Source of the DNA: an uncultured Olsenella sp.
Lineage (GTDB): Bacteria > Actinomycetota > Coriobacteriia > Coriobacteriales > Atopobiaceae
Length of the DNA: 6,354 bases
Direction: 5' to 3'
NCBI GenBank assembly: GCA_937900605.1
Contig: CALCDK010000002.1
Coordinates: forward strand, 1 to 6,354
Below, in pieces: positions 1 through 5,245 of the stretch. Both the position numbers and the translations under genes were made by a program. Each line of letters begins with the position of its first letter. Position 1 is the first letter of the stretch. The notes beneath the pieces were generated by a model that saw nothing but the letters and a program-made list of their open reading frames with translations, had not been told where the DNA came from and searched no databases.

Positions 1-1650
1 GGTGTCGACGGCGTTCTCGAGGTCCTCGACCTGCTCGAACAGCGGGATGACGTCGAGGACGGGCACGTCGGACTGGTGCGCGAAGGCGAGGTTGGCCAGC
101 TCGTACACGTTGGCGACGTCCTGGGCGGACTTGGTGAACGAGATGATGTAGCGGCGCGCGGCGTCGACGCCGTTCTTGCGCTGGATCTGGCCGATGGCGC
201 GGAAGGTGTCGAGGACCTCCTGCGTCATGGGCTGCAGCTCGCCGCGCTCGCCCCAGCGGCCGTGCTCGCGGATGTCCTCGAGGGCGTGGCTGTGGACGAG
301 GGAGTGCTGGCGGAACTCCATCTCGACGAGGTGGAAGCCGAAGGTCTGGGCCTGCCAGACGAGCTTCTGCAGCGGGCCGTAGGCGATGCGGACGGCACCG
401 GCCTTGGCCAGCGACGTCTGGACGACGCGCAGGTCGGCGATGTACTCCTCGGCGCTGTCGTACATGATGTCGGCGGTGCGGCACACCGTGGCGTCGAGGC
501 GCTCGGCGATGACGAGCATGGCGGCGCGGTGCAGCTCGGACGCGGAGAAGCCCAGGGCGCGCGAGGTGATGGCCTCGCTCATCTCGACCTGGTGGCTCCA
601 GAGGTTGACGAGCTGGTGGGACGGCGGCGTGGAGGCGCCGTCGACCGTGAGGCCCTGCGCGACGCCGCGCGTGGCGTCGGCGAGCGCGCGGATGACGCGG
701 ATGCGGAACTTCTCGGCGACCTGGCGGCTCACCTTGGCGGTGACGTTGGGGTTGCCGTCGCGGTCGGAGCCGATCCAGCTGCCCGGGTGGAAGAACGCGG
801 GGCAGACGGGCGGCACGCAGCCGGCCTTCTCGCCGAGCTCCCAGACGTCGAAGCGGCGGTACACCTCGGGAACCATCTCGAACAGCGTTCGGTCGAAGAT
901 GTCGATGATGGTGTCGGCCTCCTCGACGGGGGTCGGCTTCTTCTGCGCGATGGGAGAGGTGCGGAAGAGCGCGTCGATCTCCTGCAGCAGGCGGCGCTCG
1001 TTCTCGGCGAGGGCGATGCCGCCCAAGCTGGAGCGCTCCTCGAGCAGCTCGGAGATGCAGCGGATCTTGCCCTCGACGGCCTTGCGGCGCGCCTCGGTGG
1101 GGTGCGCGGTGAAGACCGGGCGGAACTCAAGGCGGTTGAGCAGCGCGACGGCCTTGGCGCGGCCGCACTCGTCGACGAGCTGGCGGTAGGCCACGGTGAG
1201 GTCGTTGATGGGGTCGGCCTCCGCCGTGGTAGGCACCGCGCGCTCGCGGTTGCGCAGGGAGGTGACGCGGTAGTTCTCCTCGCAGATGTTGGCGAGGTGG
1301 AAGTAGGCGACGAAGGCCCTCATGAGCAGGGTGGTGCTCTTCTCGTCGAGGCCGTCGAGGATCTCCTCGAGGTCGCGGAAGGCCACGAGGTCGTCGTCGC
1401 CCTCGGCGGTCTCCTCGACGCTGACCTTGATGGAGTCGGCGAGAAGCGCGTCGAAGGTGGTGCGCAGGTCGTGGTCGTACTCCTCGAGCACCTTGCGGAC
1501 GAGGCGCAGGAAGAGAGCCATGTTCTCGCCGAGGGAGTCGGGGACGTCGACCTCGGAGAGGGTCTTCCTCGCCGCCTCCATGGCGACGCGCGCGGCCTCG
1601 ACCGACCTTGCGGTGGCGTCGGGCTCGCAGCTGGCGTTGGTGTCTGTCAA
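1..1650 (-). CDS. ppc: Phosphoenolpyruvate carboxylase, N-terminal 550 codons (cut by left edge)
   Basis: This enzyme carboxylates phosphoenolpyruvate with bicarbonate to oxaloacetate, a cytoplasmic anaplerotic step feeding the TCA branch and aspartate-family amino acids. Two family signatures are visible. FTAHPTEARRK at residues 180-190 carries the catalytic His (H183, the equivalent of E. coli H138), and SWIGSDRDGNPNVT at residues 291-304 is the conserved glycine-rich active-site motif. The C-terminal third, with the GRGGS-type loop and allosteric residues, lies outside the window, since the family is usually 880-930 residues long. I chose the TTG start because AGAGGAG lies 5 bases upstream. 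In-frame ATGs at 1680 and 1686 would add 10 or 12 residues but have no well-spaced ribosome binding site. The first signature lies about 45 residues further in than in E. coli, so there is already an N-terminal extension. The gene is divergent from the flippase. Family assignment is near certain; the exact start is less so. Confidence 0.96.
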   Translation of the reverse strand, partial: MTDTNASCEPDATARSVEAARVAMEAARKTLSEVDVPDSLGENMALFLRLVRKVLEEYDHDLRTTFDALLADSIKVSVEETAEGDDDLVAFRDLEEILDGLDEKSTTLLMRAFVAYFHLANICEENYRVTSLRNRERAVPTTAEADPINDLTVAYRQLVDECGRAKAVALLNRLEFRPVFTAHPTEARRKAVEGKIRCISELLEERSSLGGIALAENERRLLQEIDALFRTSPIAQKKPTPVEEADTIIDIFDRTLFEMVPEVYRRFDVWELGEKAGCVPPVCPAFFHPGSWIGSDRDGNPNVTAKVSRQVAEKFRIRVIRALADATRGVAQGLTVDGASTPPSHQLVNLWSHQVEMSEAITSRALGFSASELHRAAMLVIAERLDATVCRTADIMYDSAEEYIADLRVVQTSLAKAGAVRIAYGPLQKLVWQAQTFGFHLVEMEFRQHSLVHSHALEDIREHGRWGERGELQPMTQEVLDTFRAIGQIQRKNGVDAARRYIISFTKSAQDVANVYELANLAFAHQSDVPVLDVIPLFEQVEDLENAVDT

Positions 1651-1655
1651 CGATG

Positions 1656-1662
1656 CTCCTCT
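1656..1662 (-). promoter_or_regulatory. Ribosome binding site that decides the ppc TTG start
   Basis: On the minus strand AGAGGAG is followed by CATCG and then TTG, a good Shine-Dalgarno match at normal spacing. A stronger-looking AGGAGG at 1711-1716 is 23 bases from the next in-frame ATG. It also sits close to where a transcript from the candidate -10 box would begin, so it is probably not used for ppc. Confidence 0.55.
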
Positions 1663-1716
1663 GACGGGCGGGCGTGTCATGGGCATCGGCACGCGAGGCG
1701 CGCCGGTGACCTCCTC

Positions 1717-1722
1717 ATGATA
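1717..1722 (-). promoter_or_regulatory. Possible ppc -10 box (TATCAT)
   Basis: TATCAT on the minus strand lies about 67 bases upstream of the preferred ppc start. It is one of the few AT-rich hexamers in this region. The bases 17 positions upstream read CGGCGT, which is not a recognisable -35, so this is a weak candidate resting on the -10 alone. Confidence 0.25.
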
Positions 1723-1770
1723 GCGAAGGCGCACCGGGCACGCCGTGGCATGGAGGCGGTGCGCGTGGTC

Positions 1771-1797
1771 TTCACGGAAACGTTCGAGGGCTAGAAT
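1771..1797 (+). promoter_or_regulatory. Probable promoter of the flippase gene
   Basis: TAGAAT at 1792-1797 matches the sigma-70-type -10 consensus at five of six positions. TTCACG at 1771-1776 is a fair -35 but with a short 15-base spacer; TCTTCA at 1769 would give 17 bases. Transcription would start near 1804, about 24 bases before the ATG at 1828, leaving room for the GAGGGG ribosome binding site. This fits the ATG at 1828 being the true start. The call comes from motif reading only. Confidence 0.45.
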
Positions 1798-1827
1798 CGG
1801 TGCGAACGACACGAGGGGCGGTGGCAC

Positions 1828-3459
1828 ATGGGACGCACGCGATGGCACATGACCGACAGGGGCCGCGGGCGGGCCGCACGGACGGGACGTGCCGCACGGG
1901 CGGCGCAGCCGGAGCAGGGCCCGCAGGCAGGCCAGGCCGCGCAGCCGGCACAGCCGGGCCAGGGCCCGCAGGCAGGCCAGGCCGCACGGACGACGCGGGC
2001 GACGCGGACGGGCCAGGCGACACAGCCGGCACAGCCCGATCAGGCGGCGCGGCCCGAGCAGGCGACGGCGTCGAAGAGGACGCGCGAGCCGGGCCCGCTG
2101 GCGCGCGTCGTCGAGCACTGGTGGAACCGCCTCATCGGCGCCGTGTTCGGCGGGCGGCTCTCGTCCGAGACCGAGCAGTACCTCGCGCACCAGACCAAGC
2201 GCGACTACGTCTGCAACACCGTGGGCAACGCGGTGTGGGGCGGCATGTTCCCGGTGCTCACCATGGTGTGCACCTGGCTCGTGGGCGCCGAGCAGGCCGG
2301 CGTCTTCTCGATGGCGTTCACCGTGGGCACGCTGCTGCTGTTCCTGGCCAACTACGGCATGAGGACCTACCAGGTCTCGGACCTGTCCGAGCGCCGCACC
2401 TTCATGGACTACCAGGTCAGCCGCTTCGTCACGTGCGCCGTGATGATGGCCGTCGGCTGGGGCTGGTGCCACCTGCGCGGCTACGACGACACCATGTTCG
2501 CGGTGTGCATGGGCGTGCTGGCGTTCCGCGCCGTCGACGGCCTGGCCGACGTCTACGAGGGACGCCTGCAGCAGAAGGACAAGCTCTACCTCTCGGGCGT
2601 CTCGCAGGCGGTCCGCTGCGCCATGGGCTTCGTGGCCTTCTGCGTGGTGCTGCTGCTCACGCGCAGCCTTCCGGCGGCCAGCATCGCCATGGCCGCAGGC
2701 GGCGTGGCGTCGCTGCTGCTGCTCACCGTGCCCCTCGCCCTCTTCGAGACTGACCACGGCGGACGGGCCACCCTGCACGGCGTGCGCGACCTTCTCGTCG
2801 AGTGCTTCCCGCTGTTCCTGGCGCTGTTCCTCTACAACCTGATCGACTCCATGCCCAAGTTCGTCATGGAGGGTGCGCTGTCCTACGACAACCAGCTGTA
2901 CTACACCGCGCTGTACTTCCCGGCGCACTCGATCCTCATGGCGGCGAGCTTCGTCTACCGCCCGCAGCTGGTGCGCCTGGCGCGCATCTGGGACGACCCC
3001 GAGAAGCACCGCCGCTTCGACCTGCTGGTCGTGGCCATGATGGGGGCCATCGCGCTCATCACCGGGGCGATGGCGCTGTTCATGGGCTGGCTGGGCATCC
3101 CCCTCATGAGCCTCATGTACGGCCTGGACTTCGAGCCGCTGCGACCGCTCGCCTACGTCATGGTGGCGACCGGGGGCATCTGCGCGTGCATCGACTTCCT
3201 GTACCAGATGGTCACGGTGCTGCGAGCCCAACGGCAGGTGTCCAAGCTCTACCTGGTCGCGCTCGCGTTCAGCGTGCCGGTGCTCGTGCTGCTCGTGAGG
3301 TTCTCCGGCCTGGCGGGCGCCGTGGTGGGCGCGCTGGTGTCCATGGCGATCCTGCTCGTGCTGCTGGTCATGGAGTACGCCTCGATCCGCAGCGGCTTGG
3401 GCCGGGCGCGCGCCGGCAGGGCGCACGACGGCACGGGCGAGAGGGGCGAGGCGGCCTAG
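1828..3459 (+). CDS. Polysaccharide/oligosaccharide flippase (Wzx/PST-like membrane protein)
   Basis: This 543-residue integral membrane protein probably flips lipid-linked glycans across the cytoplasmic membrane for cell-surface polysaccharide or wall glycopolymer assembly. From about residue 132 to 515 I count roughly 12 hydrophobic segments separated by short charged loops. The stretch AVDGLADVYEGRLQQ (235-249), followed by KDKLYLSG, resembles the conserved cytoplasmic loop of 'lipopolysaccharide biosynthesis protein' flippases I know from Firmicutes and Coriobacteriia. The substrate cannot be read from the sequence. Residues 1-90 are unusual: Arg-rich at first, then a Gln/Ala/Pro/Gly tract with repeats, probably disordered and cytoplasmic. 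The C-terminus is a short Arg/Gly-rich tail. GAGGGG lies nine bases before the ATG. A second in-frame ATG at 1849 lacks a good ribosome binding site. No glycosyltransferase neighbour is present, so it appears to stand alone. A MATE-type exporter is the main alternative. Confidence 0.85.
   Translation: MGRTRWHMTDRGRGRAARTGRAARAAQPEQGPQAGQAAQPAQPGQGPQAGQAARTTRATRTGQATQPAQPDQAARPEQATASKRTREPGPLARVVEHWWNRLIGAVFGGRLSSETEQYLAHQTKRDYVCNTVGNAVWGGMFPVLTMVCTWLVGAEQAGVFSMAFTVGTLLLFLANYGMRTYQVSDLSERRTFMDYQVSRFVTCAVMMAVGWGWCHLRGYDDTMFAVCMGVLAFRAVDGLADVYEGRLQQKDKLYLSGVSQAVRCAMGFVAFCVVLLLTRSLPAASIAMAAGGVASLLLLTVPLALFETDHGGRATLHGVRDLLVECFPLFLALFLYNLIDSMPKFVMEGALSYDNQLYYTALYFPAHSILMAASFVYRPQLVRLARIWDDPEKHRRFDLLVVAMMGAIALITGAMALFMGWLGIPLMSLMYGLDFEPLRPLAYVMVATGGICACIDFLYQMVTVLRAQRQVSKLYLVALAFSVPVLVLLVRFSGLAGAVVGALVSMAILLVLLVMEYASIRSGLGRARAGRAHDGTGERGEAA
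1906..1985 (+). repeat. 45-bp-period imperfect repeat inside the flippase N-terminus
   Basis: A 26-base block at 1915-1940 recurs exactly at 1960-1985. Including flanks, 1906-1940 and 1951-1985 match over 35 bases with two differences. The 45-base offset equals 15 codons, so the repeat encodes QGPQAGQAA twice and preserves the frame. A related CAGCCGGCACAGCC unit occurs at 1942-1955 and again at 2023-2036. This looks like expansion of a disordered linker by slippage or unequal crossing-over. Confidence 0.85.
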
Positions 3460-3473
3460 CGACGAGAGCGACC

Positions 3474-3504
3474 GGCGCCCCGGGGAGCTCGAGGGCGCCC
3501 CGGG
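3474..3504. terminator. GC-rich hairpin region after the flippase; possible bidirectional terminator
   Basis: GGCGCCCCGGG occurs at 3474-3484 and 3494-3504. Because the parts are palindromic, two competing 7-bp GC stems can form: 3474-3480 with 3493-3499, and 3479-3485 with 3498-3504, each with a 12-base loop. It begins 15 bases after the flippase stop, between convergent genes, where a terminator is expected. There is no T-tract on either side, so an intrinsic terminator is not proven. Confidence 0.4.
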
Positions 3505-3534
3505 ACCAGGCCGGCGGGCGACCCAGCGGCGGCG

Positions 3535-3543
3535 CCCCCCCCC
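3535..3543. other. Run of nine C (nine G on the minus strand)
   Basis: This is the longest homopolymer I noticed in the window. It sits in the 3' extension of the flavin reductase frame. Homopolymers of this length are prone to length errors in sequencing and to slippage in vivo. Removing one base here would bring the minus-strand frame to a TAG at 3456-3458. Confidence 0.8.
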
Positions 3544-3555
3544 ATCGGGACGCGG

Positions 3556-3578
3556 CCCGCGGCCGCGACCGCCGCGGG
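3556..3578. terminator. Second GC hairpin, 3' of the flavin reductase core
   Basis: CCCGCGG at 3556-3562 pairs with CCGCGGG at 3572-3578, giving a 7-bp stem with a 9-base loop. It lies just beyond the point where flavin reductase similarity ends, so it is well placed to terminate that minus-strand transcript. No U-tract follows; the minus strand runs into nine G instead. In such GC-rich sequence some stems arise by chance. Confidence 0.3.
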
Positions 3579-3612
3579 GGGCCTGCCCGGGCCTTCCGCC
3601 CCTCCCCGCCCT

Positions 3613-4176
3613 GGGCTTGCGCACGGCGTAGCCGAAGGTGCCGAGGCGACGGCCCAGCTCGCGGTACTCGCCGTGGCTGTAGGCGGTGAGGTTGGCGCGC
3701 GACAGGTCGAGCCGGCCGCGCTCGTCGAGCAGCGAGGCGTCCACCTGCACGGCCTTGACCTCGGCCAGGAACATGTGGTGGCTGCCGAGCTCGAGGACGT
3801 CGGTCACGCGGCACTCGAGGTTGACCGGCGACTCCTCGATGACGGGCGCGAGCCCGAGCGAGGAGGCGTCCGCTGCGTGCAGCCCGCACTCCTCGAACTT
3901 GTCGTGGTCGCGCCCCGAGCGCGCGCCGCACCAGTCGCAGGCGCGCTGCAGCCGCGAGCTCACCAGGTTGACAACGAACTCGCCGGACTCGCGCACGATG
4001 TGGTAGCTGTGGCGCTCGGGCCGCAACGAGACGTAGAGCATGGGCGGGTTGGTGCAGACCGTGCCCGTCCAGGCAACGGTCACGATGTCGCGCTCGCCGC
4101 TCGCGTCGGCGCAGCTCACCATCACGACGGGCAGCGGGTAGAGCATGTTGCCCCCGCGCCAGACCTCCTTCTCCAC
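3613..4176 (-). CDS. Flavin reductase-like FMN-binding protein; 3' end undefined (no stop of its own)
   Basis: The recognisable core is about 188 residues. It belongs to the flavin reductase-like split-barrel family (RutF/DIM6 type), cytoplasmic proteins that bind FMN and often reduce flavin with NAD(P)H. Visible features are DIVTVAWTGTVCTNPPMLYV (30-49, the FMN-binding strand and loop), SYHIV (57-61), GEFVVN (64-69), CDWCGARSGRDHDKF (79-93) and a C-terminal LTAYSHGEYRELGRRLGTFG block. The usual family length is about 160-200 residues, so the protein should end near position 3613. It does not: the frame continues with no stop through Gly/Arg/Pro-rich sequence and into antisense of the flippase. 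GTG is chosen as start because TAGGAGG precedes it and it gives a full family N-terminus (MEKEVWRGGNML); the next ATG is at 4146. It lies 8 bases after crcB and is probably co-transcribed. Substrate and partner are unknown. Confidence 0.85.
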
Positions 4177-4180
4177 GGCA

Positions 4181-4186
4181 CCTCCT
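4181..4186 (-). promoter_or_regulatory. AGGAGG ribosome binding site overlapping the crcB stop
   Basis: On the minus strand the crcB stop TAG (4187-4185) reads straight into AGGAGG, then TGCC, then GTG. The ribosome binding site of the flavin reductase thus shares bases with the end of crcB, which suggests translational coupling. The four-base spacer is short but workable. Confidence 0.6.
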
Positions 4187-4553
4187 AGGCGACCATGCCG
4201 GCGATGCGGCCGCCGGCCCAGACGGCCACCAGGCAGGTGGCCACGTTGACGATGACGTTGGCGAGCGCCGGCAGCGGCCCCGCCGAATGAACGAGCCCCA
4301 GGGTCTCGCTGGAGAACGTCGAGAAAGTCGACAGTCCCCCGCACAGGCCCACGCACAGCAGCAGGCGCACCTCCTCGGGCAGCGAAAGCGCCGGCACGAG
4401 GCCGCCGAAGAGCCCGACGAGCAGCCCCGCCGCCACGTTGGCGACGAGGGTCGCGACGGGCAGCCCGCTCGCCACGGGCGCGACGAGGAGCCCGATCCCC
4501 CAGCGCAGCAGGCTGCCCACGGCGCCGCCGGCGGCGACCGCCAGGGCGCGCAT
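4185..4553 (-). CDS. crcB: Fluoride-specific ion channel CrcB/Fluc
   Basis: This is a small four-helix membrane protein of 122 residues that exports toxic fluoride passively as a dual-topology dimer. Family marks are GGAVGSLLRW (9-18), LVANVAAG (36-43) with the pore Asn (N39), and GLCGGLSTFSTFSSE (69-83), which carries the two pore phenylalanines (F77, F80). Length and spacing are normal and no key residue is missing. I prefer the ATG at 4553: it overlaps the upstream TGA as TGATG and lies nine bases after GGGGA. A GTG at 4559 (two more residues) is possible. Only one crcB is present here, so it would form a homodimer unless a partner lies elsewhere. I see no fluoride riboswitch upstream; expression probably follows the oxidoreductase gene. 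Identification is firm. Confidence 0.95.
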   Translation of the reverse strand: MRALAVAAGGAVGSLLRWGIGLLVAPVASGLPVATLVANVAAGLLVGLFGGLVPALSLPEEVRLLLCVGLCGGLSTFSTFSSETLGLVHSAGPLPALANVIVNVATCLVAVWAGGRIAGMVA

Positions 4554-5164
4554 CAGCACCCGTCCCCGCGGGCCATGAGCCTCTCGACGCGCCCCAGCCA
4601 GGCCTCACGCTGAGCCTGCGTGCTCTGGTCCATGCCGCCGAAGTTGTGCCAGCAGCGCTCGGGGATGCCCAGCTGCGCGAACGTGGCCTCCAGGACGCAC
4701 GGGCGCACGGCGGACTCGAGCTGGACCGTGGGCGCGGCCGAGGTGCTCAGCAGGTCCACCGAGCGGACCCTGTCGCCCAGCGTGCCGTGGAGCCCGTGGC
4801 CGGTGGCCTCCCAGGAGAACCCGACGAGCATGACCTTGTCGACCCAGCCCTTGAGCATGGCGGGCAGGTCGTTCCACCAGATGGGGGCGACCAGGACGAG
4901 GTGGCGCGAACGGCCCAGCAGGTCCTGGTAGCGCGCGACCAGCGGGTCCGAGCTCGTGCCGCGCATGTAGGTCGCGAGGTCGACGGCGCGCAGGGCCGGG
5001 TCGAAGCCGTCCTCGTAGAGGTCGACGACGCGGTACGACCGGCCGGCCGCCTCCAGGCCGCGGCACGCGGCGAGAAGCACCGCGTGGCAGAGGCTCCCCT
5101 CGTAGGGGGGGCAGTAGACGACGAGCGTGTCGATGGCCCCGTCGGTGACGTCGTGGGCGTCCAT
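4553..5164 (-). CDS. Flavodoxin-fold NAD(P)H-dependent oxidoreductase (quinone reductase-like)
   Basis: This 203-residue cytoplasmic protein belongs to the Flavodoxin_2 family (MdaB/YwrO/KefF-like), whose members bind FMN or FAD and transfer two electrons from NAD(P)H to quinones or other acceptors. An N-terminal strand, DTLVVYC, leads into the flavin phosphate loop at 18-27 (CPPYEGSLCH). DLYEDGFDP (48-56) is typical of the family. PIWWNDLPAMLKGWVDKV (94-111) is the classic flavin-ring segment, followed by GFSW (115-118). The loop differs from the common AHP..S form, having CPPYEGS. GGAGGAG directly precedes the ATG. The stop overlaps the crcB start, so the two are probably translated together. 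The physiological acceptor cannot be told. Confidence 0.88.
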   Translation of the reverse strand: MDAHDVTDGAIDTLVVYCPPYEGSLCHAVLLAACRGLEAAGRSYRVVDLYEDGFDPALRAVDLATYMRGTSSDPLVARYQDLLGRSRHLVLVAPIWWNDLPAMLKGWVDKVMLVGFSWEATGHGLHGTLGDRVRSVDLLSTSAAPTVQLESAVRPCVLEATFAQLGIPERCWHNFGGMDQSTQAQREAWLGRVERLMARGDGC

Positions 5165-5178
5165 GGCTCCTCCTCGGT

Positions 5179-5196
5179 CGGGGCGAAGTGGCCCCG
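5179..5196 (-). promoter_or_regulatory. Small hairpin just upstream of the oxidoreductase ribosome binding site
   Basis: On the minus strand CGGGGC, loop CACTTC, GCCCCG forms a perfect 6-bp stem ending a few bases before GAGGAGGAG. Its closeness to the ribosome binding site could affect translation or mRNA stability, but short GC stems are common by chance in this composition. Confidence 0.3.
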
Positions 5197-5203
5197 GATG
5201 GCG

Positions 5204-5230
5204 GCGGGCCCGCCGGAAGGGCGGGCCCGC
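5204..5230. terminator. Perfect 11-bp GC stem-loop downstream of aspS
   Basis: GCGGGCCCGCC (5204-5214) and GGCGGGCCCGC (5220-5230) are exact reverse complements around a 5-base loop (CTTCC on the minus strand). It starts 15 bases after the aspS stop, an ideal terminator position. There is no U-tract after it, so it may be a U-less actinobacterial-type terminator, an RNA 3'-end stabiliser or a partial attenuator. I see no clear -10 box between it and the next gene, so some readthrough into the oxidoreductase operon seems likely. Confidence 0.6.
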
Positions 5231-5245
5231 ACGGGTGACAGGTGA

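Noticed and set aside
1677..1718. 13-codon leader peptide upstream of ppc whose TGA overlaps an in-frame ATG
   Set aside because: The ATG overlaps AGGAGG itself and has no ribosome binding site before it. It would start at or before the expected transcript start, so it is probably coincidence.
76..1794. A 572-codon plus-strand open frame rich in Leu, Ala, Val, Asp and Glu
   Set aside because: It is the antisense of ppc, whose catalytic motifs are clear on the minus strand. Its biased composition is typical of a shadow frame in GC-rich coding DNA.
1772..2032. Collagen-like Pro/Gly/Ala-rich minus-strand frame
   Set aside because: It is the antisense of the flippase repeat tract; every frame there looks repetitive because the DNA is repetitive.
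3368..3931. A 187-codon minus-strand Arg/Ala-rich frame overlapping the flavin reductase 3' end
   Set aside because: Most of it is out of frame with the clear flavin reductase core. It could only matter as a shifted tail, and the TAG at 3456 is a nearer stop for the one-base shift I consider most likely.
5165..5245. Possible fluoride riboswitch ahead of the crcB operon
   Set aside because: The minus strand lacks the conserved crcB-motif pattern (an early GAUGGC-type segment followed by ACCGCC and a CUGAUGA-type end). GGATGGCGGC appears only on the plus strand, the wrong orientation.
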